Of a stretch of 64,000 nucleotides of DNA, positions 10,472-18,102 are shown piece by piece. Location: NCBI RefSeq assembly GCF_030268885.1, contig NZ_BSSA01000001.1, positions 186,001-250,000 of the forward strand, in the 5' to 3' direction. This DNA comes from Kitasatospora phosalacinea (GTDB lineage Bacteria > Actinomycetota > Actinomycetes > Streptomycetales > Streptomycetaceae). Position 1 is the first letter of the stretch; every line of letters starts with the position of its first letter. The translations under genes and the position numbers were made by a program. The notes under the pieces were generated by a model. It did not search any database. It worked only from the letters and a program-made list of their open reading frames with translations, and was not told the DNA's origin.

Positions 10472-11035
10472 CGGAGCACCAACCCTCCTACAGACAGCCG
10501 CGCTTGGCGACCTGAAGCCCGGCCTGGAAGCGGGTCCGGGCGTTCAGCTCGCCCATCAGCTGGGCGAGCAACTCCCGTTCCTTGTCGTCCAGTTCGTCGC
10601 TCGGCCGGTCGGCGGCCAGCGGGTGGCGCGCTCCCGCAGCAGGTCGAAGCAGGTGACCAGGGCGGTCAGCAGCGGCGAGGGGCGGATCCACAGCGCGGCG
10701 GTCGACTCGGTGGCCTCGAAGCTCAGCGGGACCATCGCGCAGCGCCGGTCCGCGACCAGCATCTTCATCCGCACCGAGGGCAGGCTGCGGGCCTGCTCCC
10801 CGGCGTCCACGCAGCGCAGCACGAACTCCCGCCTGTCGGAGCTCTCCAGGCCCGGCGCGTCGTGCAGCACCCGGCACTCCACGCCCCGGGCGAGCAGGTG
10901 GAACTCGATCGGGTTGTCGGTCGGGCTGTCGAAGTACGGCGGGCAGTCGATCGCCAGGATCTCCTGCTGGGCGCCGAGCTGGAGCTGTTCGGCGCGGTGC
11001 CGCAGGGCGTCCTGGCCCTCGACCGGTTCGACCAT

Positions 11036-11064
11036 CCCCCAGCCTTCGGCCGGGAGGTGCCCCC
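11036..11064 (-). repeat. Short palindromic element inside the pseudogene (copy 1)
   Basis: About 29 bp; on the minus strand it reads GGGGGCACCTCCCGGCC followed by GAAGGCTGGGGG, with an imperfect stem between CCCCCAGCC and GGGAGGTGCC-type arms. It shares its GGGGGCACCTCCC...CTGGGGG ends with copy 2 at 11198 but lies in the opposite orientation. Such units are scattered in Streptomyces intergenic DNA. Confidence 0.65.
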
Positions 11065-11197
11065 TTGCTGGAGACGGACGGCCCGAGGTCGGCGCAGGGG
11101 AGCGCCAACTCCCGCACTCACACCGGTAGTTGGTCCAGTTCCTGCTGGCACCGGGCGGCCAGTGCGTCCACCGCGACCTCCGGCGGGGCGGCGGTGA

Positions 11198-11231
11198 GGG
11201 GGCACCTCCCAGCCCCCTCGGGACTGGGGGA
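11198..11231 (+). repeat. Short palindromic element inside the pseudogene (copy 2)
   Basis: About 34 bp; on the plus strand it begins GGGGGCACCTCCCAGCC and ends GGGACTGGGGGAG, so CTCCC(CC)AG-type arms face each other. In the reading direction of the pseudogene it falls exactly where the protein similarity is interrupted, between GLVTGLAGSP and PPEVAVDALAAR. This is the expected picture if the element was inserted. Confidence 0.65.
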
Positions 11232-11503
11232 GGGTCGGGCTGCCCGCGAGCCCGGTCACCAGTCCGGCGGCACCAGCCGGTGCAGGGCGGTGCGCAGGGC
11301 GCTGGGGGCGGCGTCCACCGACTCGGCCGGCCGGGCGGAGGCGGAGCGCGGGGCGGCCGGCACCCGCAGGTGCAGGGCGCTCTCCAGCGGACCCAGGCCG
11401 AGGGGTTCCAGCAGGTCGTCGGACATGATCCCCGGGATGGGACCGGCATGGCGAGTTGTGGCCACTGTCCAGCATCCGCCGCCGCAAGAGGGGCCGTTCG
11501 GCC

Positions 11504-11525
11504 TTACCGTACTGAGTATCGGTAA
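11504..11525. promoter_or_regulatory. TTACCG/CGGTAA inverted repeat, candidate operator
   Basis: TTACCG (11504-11509) and CGGTAA (11520-11525) face each other across 10 nt, with TACTGAGTA, itself a palindrome around G, nested between them. It is AT-rich against the background. It lies in the 206-bp gap between the dead regulator (start 11426) and the ATPase gene (start 11633). It may be an orphaned site of the lost regulator or a site controlling the ATPase gene. Confidence 0.45.
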
Positions 11526-11632
11526 TCTGTCCGGTTCCTTCGGACGGGGCAGGGCTGCCGAGCCCCGACGCGGCCGGACGACGGCGCCCTCCCGCTCCCG
11601 CCCGGTCGCCCCCGTTCGTGAAGGGACCGACC

Positions 11633-12070
11633 ATGGCTGTCGCGGACCCACCCCAGACCGTGCGCTACTGCCTGAGCCTGGCGACCGTCCCCGCGTCCGT
11701 GCCCGAGGCGCGCCGCGGAGTGCGGACCGAACTGGCCGCCCGCGGAATGGACGCGGACCACCCACTGACCGACACGGTGCTGCTGGTGGTCAGCGAACTG
11801 GTCACCAACGCGGTCCGCCACGCGGCCCCACGATCACCCCGCACCACGCTCCAACTCGACTTCTGCGCAGGCGAACTGACGATCCGGGTGCACGACCGCC
11901 ACCCGCACTGTCCGCGGCCCCCCGAGGTGCCGCACCAGGACGGCAGCGGCGGCTGGGGCCTGTCCCTGGTGCACGAGCTGGCCGCGCTGGCGGGCGGCGG
12001 CACGGAGACCGTGGCCGACGAGGACGGCGGCGGCAAGACCATGCTGGTGCGGCTGCCGCTGGAACCCTGA
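11633..12070 (+). CDS. ATP-binding protein, RsbW/anti-sigma-like HATPase
   Basis: A 145-residue GHKL ATPase. N box: LLVVSELVTNAVRHA (about 51-65). G1 region: LTIRVHDRHPH. G2: GSGGWGLSLVHELAA. The lid and end: GGKTMLVRLPLE. Single-domain proteins like this are numerous in Streptomyces and are thought to be anti-sigma factors or serine kinases acting on anti-anti-sigma proteins; no partner gene lies next to it. ATG 11633 follows AAGGGA at 11621-11626; GTG 11618 upstream in frame lacks a ribosome site. Transcription converges on the LacI gene. Confidence 0.88.
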   Translation: MAVADPPQTVRYCLSLATVPASVPEARRGVRTELAARGMDADHPLTDTVLLVVSELVTNAVRHAAPRSPRTTLQLDFCAGELTIRVHDRHPHCPRPPEVPHQDGSGGWGLSLVHELAALAGGGTETVADEDGGGKTMLVRLPLEP

Positions 12071-12181
12071 GGGGTGGAGGGCGACTGGCGCGGGGCCGGC
12101 GCCGCGTCCCGGCGGACGCCGGTTGGGAAGACGATCGTCGGACGACCCCGCAGCCTCCACTCTGCTGCACAGGAAGTGTTA

Positions 12182-12198
12182 TTGCAAGTTACTCGCAA
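12182..12198. promoter_or_regulatory. 17-bp near-palindrome at the 3' end of the LacI gene
   Basis: TTGCAAGT-T-ACTCGCAA pairs at 7 of 8 positions and sits in an AT-rich patch. LacI-family operators in Streptomyces often show TTGCAAG/CTTGCAA halves. The odd point is its place: between two convergent genes and overlapping the LacI stop codon, not in a promoter. Confidence 0.4.
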
Positions 12199-13202
12199 TA
12201 AGGCGGACGTGCCTCTCCCGTCCGCGTCCGCAGCACCAGCCGGGTCGGGACGGTCTCCGTGCGCGGCGGCGTGCCGTCCCCGTCCAGCCGGGCCAGCGCC
12301 AGCCTGGCCGCCGTGGCGCCCAGCAGCGCCGGGGCCTGGGCGACGGCCGACAGCGGCGGGTCCAGCACCTCCGCCAGCGGCAGGTCGTCGAAGGACAGCA
12401 GCGCCACGTCCCGCCGCCCCGAGCGGCCCAGGGCCAGCAGGGCGCCCGTCGCCGCGATCACGTTCGACGCGAACAGCGCCGTCGGGGGCTCCGGCAGGGC
12501 CAGCAGCGCCAGCGCCGCCCGCTCCGCCTCCGCGACCGTCCGCGCCCCCGCCACCAGCTCCGCCGGGGCGGGCAGACCCGCCGCCGCCAGCGCCTCCCGC
12601 CAGCCCGCCAGCCGCTCCCGCCGGGTGTACAGCGACGCGGGCAGGTCGCCCAGGAACCCCACCCGCCGGTGCCCCGCCCCCAGCAGGTGCGCCACCCCCT
12701 CCCGGGCCCCCGCCCGGTTCGAGGACACCACGCAGTCCGCCCCCGGCCCCGGCCGGTCCAGGTACACCAGCGGCACTCCCGCCGCCCGCGCCGCCGCCGC
12801 GGTCTCCCCGCCGCCGCCCGAGGGCACCACCAGCAGCGCACTCGTCCGCCGGGCCAGGAACGCCCCCACCACCTCCGCCTCGCGCGCCGCGTCCCCGCCC
12901 GAGCACCCCAGCAGCACCGTCAGCCCGCGCCCGCGCAGCGCCCCCTCCGCCCCGCCCGCCAGCGCCCCGAAGAACGGGTTGCCCAGGTCCGGCAGCACCA
13001 GCCCGACCGTCGAGTCCGGCCCGCCGGTGCGGATGCTGCGCGCCATCAGGTTCGGCCGGAACCCCAGCCGCCCCACCGCCGCCAGCACCCGCTCCCGGGT
13101 CGCCGCCGCCACCGGCCCGTCCCCGTTCAGCACCCGCGACACCGTCTTCGCGCTCACCCCCGCCTCGCCCGCCACGTCGTGCAAGGTCGGCCGCCGCTCC
13201 AT
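12189..13202 (-). CDS. LacI-family transcriptional regulator
   Basis: A 337-residue protein. HTH and hinge: PTLHDVAGEAGVSAKTVSRV at about 5-24, then TRERVLAAVGRLGFRPNLMARS. A periplasmic-binding-protein-like ligand domain follows (VGLVLPDLGNPFFGALAGGA, VPLVYLDRPGPG, GHRRVGFLGD, TALFASNVIAATGALLAL, DVALLSFDDLPLAEVLDP). It should sense a sugar or nucleoside. GGAGGGA lies just before the ATG at 13202. It diverges from an AraC regulator rather than from a sugar operon, so its target is not evident here. The protein ends shortly after the usual VLRTRTGEA region. Confidence 0.9.
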   Translation of the reverse strand: MERRPTLHDVAGEAGVSAKTVSRVLNGDGPVAAATRERVLAAVGRLGFRPNLMARSIRTGGPDSTVGLVLPDLGNPFFGALAGGAEGALRGRGLTVLLGCSGGDAAREAEVVGAFLARRTSALLVVPSGGGGETAAAARAAGVPLVYLDRPGPGADCVVSSNRAGAREGVAHLLGAGHRRVGFLGDLPASLYTRRERLAGWREALAAAGLPAPAELVAGARTVAEAERAALALLALPEPPTALFASNVIAATGALLALGRSGRRDVALLSFDDLPLAEVLDPPLSAVAQAPALLGATAARLALARLDGDGTPPRTETVPTRLVLRTRTGEARPPYCE

Positions 13203-13284
13203 CCCGACTCCCTCCGCCTGGTGCTGTTGACCGTACAACCGTCCTCCCGGCGGAAGATCAACCGGAGGTAGCCTGACAGCGGAT

Positions 13285-14223
13285 GTGGTGACGATGCGAG
13301 CGAACGAACCCCAGGCGTCCGGGACGGCGATCCCCGAGGTCCCGTTCACCGCGCCACCCGGCGGACCGGTCGGCGTCGAAGTCATGACGCTCGCCGAACT
13401 CCGCGCCCGCCGGGCCGCCGCGACGGCCGCGAACGGCGACTTCCACCGGCCGCAGCGCCCCGCCTTCCACCACCTGCTCACCCTCGACCGCGGCACCCTG
13501 CACCACACCGTCGACTTCACCGCCCACACCGTCGAACCCGGCAGCTGGCTCTGGGTCCGGCCCGGACAGGTCCAGCAGTGGGGCGAGCTCGACGGTGCGG
13601 ACGGCCTCCTGGTGCTGTTCGAACCCGGCTTCCCCGACCCCGCGACGGTGGCCGCCGCCCGGCTCGACGACCCCTTCGCCGCCGCGGTCCTGCACACCGA
13701 CGGGCCGGAACGCGAAGCGCTCGGGCACGCGGTGCGGCACCTCCACCGCGAGTACGCCTCCGGCGCGGACCTGCCCGCCGAGATCCACCACGCGCTGCTC
13801 CGGCACCTGCTCGCCGCGCTCCTGCTCAGGCTCGCCAACCCGCCCGCGCCGTGCGGCAGCGCGGCGGCCGAACCCGGCGAGACCTACCGGCGCTTCCGGC
13901 AGGCCGTCGAGCACCACTTCACCCGCACCCGGCGGGTCGAGGACTACGCGAAGTACCTCGGCTACTCCCCGCGCACCCTCTCCCGTGCGACCCTCGCCGC
14001 CGCGGGCGTCGGCGCCAAGGAGTTCGTCGACCGCCGCGTCGTCCTGGAGGCCAAGCGCCTGCTCGCCCACAGCGAGAGCTCCGCCGCCCGCATCGCCGAC
14101 CACCTGGGCTTCGCCGACGCGGCCAACTTCGCCAAGTTCTTCCACCAGCGCACGGGCACCACTCCGACCGCCTTCCGCGCGGCGGTCCGGGGGACGGCGG
14201 GGGAGGGGCTTTCGGCGGGGTGA
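13285..14223 (+). CDS. AraC-family transcriptional regulator
   Basis: Up to 312 residues. The N-terminal half resembles a cupin-like sensing domain (FHHLLTLDRGTLHHTVDFTAHTVEPGSWLWVRPGQVQQW). The C-terminal 100 residues are the double HTH (RRVEDYAKYLGYSPRTLSRA, then KEFVDRRVVLEAKRLLAHSE, IADHLGFADAANFAKFFHQR, TGTTPTAFR). Starts are possible at GTG 13285, GTG 13288 or ATG 13294; no clear ribosome site is close, while TAGCCT at 13269-13274 could be a -10 box. Ligand and target unknown. It diverges from the LacI gene across 82 bp. Confidence 0.87.
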   Translation: MVTMRANEPQASGTAIPEVPFTAPPGGPVGVEVMTLAELRARRAAATAANGDFHRPQRPAFHHLLTLDRGTLHHTVDFTAHTVEPGSWLWVRPGQVQQWGELDGADGLLVLFEPGFPDPATVAAARLDDPFAAAVLHTDGPEREALGHAVRHLHREYASGADLPAEIHHALLRHLLAALLLRLANPPAPCGSAAAEPGETYRRFRQAVEHHFTRTRRVEDYAKYLGYSPRTLSRATLAAAGVGAKEFVDRRVVLEAKRLLAHSESSAARIADHLGFADAANFAKFFHQRTGTTPTAFRAAVRGTAGEGLSAG

Positions 14224-14414
14224 GGGGCGCCTCCGGTGGGGGCCTTCGGGGGTGGTGGGCTGTTGCCGAGTAACCGTCAGGTTCCGATCCGGTCCGGAAC
14301 GGGTCGACCGGTGACGGGGGGTGCGGTGGAGGCCCTATGGTGCCTCGTGAAGATCCCGTGCGTGCTGTCGGGGCACGTCCCGGTGGGCGGCGAGCAGTCT
14401 AGGAGCGCGGAACG

Positions 14415-16157
14415 TTGGAGAGTCTCGGCGAGGGCGATCCGCAGGTCGTCGGGCCGTACCGGCTGGTGGGGCGGCTGGGGGCCGGTGGGATGGGGGAGGT
14501 GTTCCTCGGGCGGACGGCGGGCGGCCGGACGGTGGCGGTGAAGACGGTCCGCCAGGAGTTCGCCGCGGACCGGGAGTTCCGGCAGCGGTTCCGGCAGGAG
14601 GTGGCGGCGGCGCAGCGGGTCGGCGGGCGGTGGACCGCGCCGGTGCTGGACGCGGACACCGAGGGGCCGCAGCCGTGGGTGGCCACGGGGTACGTCGCCG
14701 GGCCCTCGTTGACGGAGGCGGTGCACCGGTTCGGCCCCCTGCCGCCGGACACGGTGCGGGCGTTGGGCACGGGCCTGGCCGACGCGCTGGAGGCGGTGCA
14801 CGCGCTGGGACTGGTGCACCGGGACGTCAAGCCGTCGAACGTGCTGCTGGCGCTGGACGGGCCGCGGCTGATCGACTTCGGCATCTCCCGCGCGCTGGAC
14901 GCGACCTCCGCGCTGACCCGCTCCGGGTACGTGGTGGGTTCGCCGGGGTTCATGTCGCCGGAGCAGGCCAGGGGACGCCCGTCCGGCCCGGCGGGCGACG
15001 TGTTCGGGCTCGGCGCGGTGCTGGCCTTCGCCGCGACCGGCCGGGCCCCGTTCGGCGAGCAGGACAGCGCGGCCGGGCTGCTCTACCGGATCGTCCACGA
15101 GGAGCCGGAGCTCGGCGGCCTGGACGGCGACCTGCTGGGCCTGGTGCGGGCGTGCCTGGACAAGGAGCCGGAGCGCAGGCCGACCCCGGCGGAGGTCCGG
15201 GAGCGGCTGGCGCGGAGCGCCGCGGGGCTGACCAGGCTCGGCGAGCGGGGCTGGCTGCCGGGCGCGGTCTCGGAGGAGGTGGCGCGGATGGCCGTCGCGC
15301 TGCTGGACCTGGAGTCGCGGCCCGACCCGGTGCAGCCGCCCCCGCCGACCGTCCTGGCCGCCCCGACCCCGCAGGCCCCGACCCAGGCCCCGCAGGCCCC
15401 GCCGACCGCCCCCACCGCCCCGTACCCGGCGCCGCCGTCCTTCGGCCCGCCGCCGGACCCGTACGCCGGGCGGACGCCCGCGGGTGCGTACCCGGCCCCG
15501 GGCGCGAACCCGTACGCCGGGCAGACGCCGCCGGGCGCGTACCCGTACCCCGTGGTGCAGCAGCCGTCGAAGCGGCGGGCGGGGCCGCTGGTGGCCACCG
15601 GGGTGGTCGCGGCGGTGCTGGCGGGGCTGGGGGTGTGGCTCGCGACGGGCGGGCCGGGCGGGTCGGGGGAGGCGACGGACAAGCCGACCGTGACGGCGGC
15701 CCCGGCCACCGGGAAGAGCGACGGACCGGCGAGCCCCACGCCGGCCGGGCACGACAGCAAGAAGGCCGAGGCCCCGCCCTCGCCCTCGCCCTCGGCGGAG
15801 CAGCAGGGCGGCGACGCGGTCGCGGACGCGTTCCTGGGCACCTTCGAGGGGACGATCAGCTCGGGGGGCAACGGGCTGCAGATCGTCATGCGGTTCACCG
15901 TCCACCAGGGCGCGGTCGGCGACTCGATCGCCTACGTGGAGACCGACGGCGGCCTGGGCACCGGCCAGGTGATGTGCACCAACGAGGCGTCGCTGGTCTC
16001 CGCGACCAGGACCCGGCTGACCGCCCGGACCGTCACCGGCACCGTCAGCGCGGGCTGCACCCCGCTCACCGGCGACGGCGTCCTCACCCCGAACAAGGAC
16101 GGCTCGCTGCACTTCGTCCAGCAGGGCTTCACCGGCGACCTCCAGCGCAACTCCTGA
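14415..16157 (+). CDS. Membrane-anchored Ser/Thr protein kinase
   Basis: A 580-residue Hanks-type kinase. P loop GAGGMGEVFLG (23-32), Lys43 in VAVKTV, catalytic HRDVKPSN with Asp137, DFG at 154-156, GSPGFMSPEQARG activation end. After residue 280 comes a Pro/Ala/Tyr-rich linker, one membrane helix (about 390-412, VATGVVAAVLAGLGVWLA) and an extracellular domain of about 110 residues (FEGTISSGGNGLQIVMRF, then VMCTNEASLV and a second Cys). The likely role is environmental signalling. The start is TTG at 14415, 9 nt after AGGAG (14401-14405). The 190 bp upstream hold a GTTCCG/CGGAAC inverted repeat at 14281-14300. Confidence 0.9.
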   Translation: MESLGEGDPQVVGPYRLVGRLGAGGMGEVFLGRTAGGRTVAVKTVRQEFAADREFRQRFRQEVAAAQRVGGRWTAPVLDADTEGPQPWVATGYVAGPSLTEAVHRFGPLPPDTVRALGTGLADALEAVHALGLVHRDVKPSNVLLALDGPRLIDFGISRALDATSALTRSGYVVGSPGFMSPEQARGRPSGPAGDVFGLGAVLAFAATGRAPFGEQDSAAGLLYRIVHEEPELGGLDGDLLGLVRACLDKEPERRPTPAEVRERLARSAAGLTRLGERGWLPGAVSEEVARMAVALLDLESRPDPVQPPPPTVLAAPTPQAPTQAPQAPPTAPTAPYPAPPSFGPPPDPYAGRTPAGAYPAPGANPYAGQTPPGAYPYPVVQQPSKRRAGPLVATGVVAAVLAGLGVWLATGGPGGSGEATDKPTVTAAPATGKSDGPASPTPAGHDSKKAEAPPSPSPSAEQQGGDAVADAFLGTFEGTISSGGNGLQIVMRFTVHQGAVGDSIAYVETDGGLGTGQVMCTNEASLVSATRTRLTARTVTGTVSAGCTPLTGDGVLTPNKDGSLHFVQQGFTGDLQRNS

Positions 16158-16179
16158 CGGGGCCGGAGGGCGGGGCGGT

Positions 16180-17400
16180 TCAGATCGTCGTCCAGACCCG
16201 ATCGGTGACCAGGGCGGACAACTGGTCGAGGGTGAGGACGGGTTCGCCGGGCCGTTCCCCGTCGCGACCGGTGGTGGAGTTCCACAGGCGGACGTTCACC
16301 CGGGTGCCGTCGGGGAGCAGGGCGTCGGCGAGGTAGCCGCCGCCGTCGGCGGTACCCGGGGCGGTGCCGAGCAGGGTGGCGCTGACCATGGTGCCGTCGG
16401 GCAGGCGGTCGACGTCGCGGTGGGCGGTGGGGAAGGCGGCGGCCGGGTCGGTCGGGTAGCTGCGCCGCCAGCCGGGGGTGACGCCGAGCAGCAGGACGCT
16501 GGTGCGGCCGTTCACCGTGACGTCGACCCGGATCCGGCCGGGCAGGTCGGTGCCGGTGCGACTGGTGTCCAGGTGGGCGCCGTGCAGCAGCGGGGTCAGG
16601 GCGGCGAGCATCCGCTCCCCGCCGGGGGCGGGCCGGGCCGGGGGCCGGGAGGGGACGGGGCCCAGCGAGCCGAACACCCACTGCCACTGCGGGGCGGTCA
16701 CGATCTCGGTCAACTTGGCCCTGTCCAGCGGTAGTTGCTGGACGTTCCGGTCGGCGGCGACCTCCTGGACGGCCACCTGGCGGCCGTCGGGCAGGGTGTA
16801 CGTCACGTCCAGGCTGTGCGTGTCGCTGCCGGGGCCGCCGTAGCCGCTGGTCAGCAGGTACGAGCCGTCCGGCCGGGCGGCGGGGTCGCAGGTGGCGTTG
16901 CCGGGGACGATCGGCTCGTAGCAGAGCAGGCGCTGCGCGTCGGTGGTGACGGGCGTGGCCACCAGGTCGGTGGTGAGCAGGAGCCGGGCCTTGCCGCCGT
17001 GGCCGTCGTCGTAGTCCAGGAACGCCTGCGGGGCCTGGCCGGGCCCGTCCTGGTCCGGTCCGGCGCCCTGCCCGTCGCTGACGGTGCCGCCCGCGGGCAG
17101 CATCGCGGTCAGGGTGTCGAGCATGAACGCGCCGTCGACCCGGGGCGGCGCCGAGGCCGGGGCGCGGCCGGAGGGCCCGGCCCGGTCGGGCAGCAGGGCG
17201 GGGACGAGCCCGGCGGCGGCGACCAGGGCCGCCGTCGCGGCGAGGCCCGCCCGGCGGCGCAGCACGCGGCGGCGGCCGCGGCGCTCGGCGCCCAGGGCGA
17301 ACTCCTCGGTGGGCACCAGGGGCGCCAGTTCGGCACCGGCCCGCAGGGCGCGGGCGAAGTCTTCTTCGGAGGGCGAGGGCGAGGGCGAGGGCGAGGGCAT
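16180..17400 (-). CDS. CU044_5270-type protein, probable partner of the SigE-family sigma factor
   Basis: A 406-residue protein. The cytosolic N-terminus starts MPSPSPSPSPSEEDFARALR and ends in a basic stretch (RRGRRRVLRRRAG). One membrane helix follows at about 52-70 (LAATAALVAAAGLVPALLP), and then a long outer domain with a Cys pair (LLCYEPIVPGNATCDP). It is encoded directly after an ECF sigma gene in the same direction, the usual place for a membrane-bound regulator of the sigma factor; anti-sigma activity is an inference. CGGAG lies 6 nt before the ATG. The first codons are a five-fold 6-bp tandem repeat. Confidence 0.8.
   Translation of the reverse strand: MPSPSPSPSPSEEDFARALRAGAELAPLVPTEEFALGAERRGRRRVLRRRAGLAATAALVAAAGLVPALLPDRAGPSGRAPASAPPRVDGAFMLDTLTAMLPAGGTVSDGQGAGPDQDGPGQAPQAFLDYDDGHGGKARLLLTTDLVATPVTTDAQRLLCYEPIVPGNATCDPAARPDGSYLLTSGYGGPGSDTHSLDVTYTLPDGRQVAVQEVAADRNVQQLPLDRAKLTEIVTAPQWQWVFGSLGPVPSRPPARPAPGGERMLAALTPLLHGAHLDTSRTGTDLPGRIRVDVTVNGRTSVLLLGVTPGWRRSYPTDPAAAFPTAHRDVDRLPDGTMVSATLLGTAPGTADGGGYLADALLPDGTRVNVRLWNSTTGRDGERPGEPVLTLDQLSALVTDRVWTTI
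17369..17398. repeat. Five tandem copies of a 6-bp unit at the start of the CU044_5270-type gene
   Basis: GAGGGC is repeated five times without interruption and ends in the start codon region; on the minus strand it codes for alternating Ser-Pro. Changes in copy number would lengthen or shorten the N-terminus by two residues without a frameshift. Confidence 0.85.
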
Positions 17401-17464
17401 GGCGGACTCCGTGGCGTGCGACGGGAAGGGGCGGGAGCGCGGGGGCGGGGCGCGGGGGCGGTGC

Positions 17465-17992
17465 TCAGGGCCGGGCGAGGTCGTCGAGCTGGTCGCCGAG
17501 GCGGGCGCGCAGCCGCGCCAGGGCCCGGGAGGCGCGCGAGCGGACGGCGCTGGGGGTCAGTCGCAGCGCGGCGGCGGTCTCCTCGACGCCGAGGTCCTCC
17601 CAGTACCGCAGGATGAGCACCGCCCGGTCCTGCTGCGGGAGTTCGGCGAGCGCGCCGAGCAGGGCGACGCGCAGCGCGGGGTCGTCCCCGGGCCCGGGGG
17701 CCTCGACGAAGGTGTCGGTGACGTGCTCGCTGCTGCTGCGCCGGCGCCGGTGGCTGAGGAAGGTGTTGACCAGGACGGTGCGGGCGTACCCGGCCGGGTT
17801 CTCCATCCGGGAGACCCGGCGCCAACCGGCGTACAGCTTGCCGAGCGCCTCCTGGGCGAGGTCCTCGGCGAGGTGGGCGTCGCCACCGGTCAGCAGGTAC
17901 GCGGTGCGGACCAGGTGGCGGGACCGGCCGGCGGCGAATTCCCGGAACTCCAGGGGGCCGCTGTCGGTGCCGGTCTTCGTCGGGCTCTCCAT
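17465..17992 (-). CDS. SigE-family ECF RNA polymerase sigma factor
   Basis: A 175-residue sigma factor. Region 2: LVRTAYLLTGGDAHLAEDLAQEALGKLYAGW. Linker with NPAGYARTVLVNTFLSHRRR, typical of the SigE group of actinobacterial ECFs. Region 4: LAELPQQDRAVLILRYWEDLGVEETAAALRLTPSAVRSRASRALARLR. It should direct transcription of its own operon and others under an unknown stress. GAGGGGC precedes the ATG at 17992. The downstream membrane protein (64 bp away, same strand) is its probable regulator. The gene diverges from the efflux pump at 18103. Confidence 0.92.
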   Translation of the reverse strand: MESPTKTGTDSGPLEFREFAAGRSRHLVRTAYLLTGGDAHLAEDLAQEALGKLYAGWRRVSRMENPAGYARTVLVNTFLSHRRRRSSSEHVTDTFVEAPGPGDDPALRVALLGALAELPQQDRAVLILRYWEDLGVEETAAALRLTPSAVRSRASRALARLRARLGDQLDDLARP

Positions 17993-18102
17993 GCCCCTCT
18001 AACGCGACGGCCCCGTCTTCTTGTCGCACCATCGGCTGATCATGCACCGGCCGGTCGGGGTGTCGGATCGGTCGGAACCGGGCGAAATGTGACGATGCCA
18101 GG

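Larger units (their letters stand above)
10488..11426 (-). pseudogene. Decayed LuxR-family regulator (TrmB-like N-terminus)
   Basis: Three reading frames together spell one regulator. MSDDLLEPLGLGPLESALHL begins at ATG 11426 and runs to a TGA at 11256. The frame then shifts to GLVTGLAGSP, and shifts again to PPEVAVDALAARCQQELDQL, which meets a TGA. The core continues as VEPVEGQDALRHRAEQLQLG to CFDLLRERA. A last frameshift near 10625 leads to ELDDKERELLAQLMGELNAR and TRFQAGLQVAKRGCL. Intact relatives carry a full LuxR HTH between ELLAQL and ARTRFQAG; here about 25 residues of it are missing. Two short palindromic elements sit inside the gene. Sequencing error alone would not explain the HTH deletion, the stops and the two insertions. 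Confidence 0.8.

Noticed and set aside
14281..14300. GTTCCG/CGGAAC inverted repeat upstream of the kinase as an operator
   Set aside because: The arms are only 6 bp, it lies more than 100 bp from the start, and no regulator is linked to it; it is mentioned only in the kinase entry.
16180..17992. CU044_5270-type protein as a proven anti-sigma factor
   Set aside because: It has one membrane helix and the right position, but no recognisable zinc-binding anti-sigma (ZAS) motif, so the role was kept as an inference.
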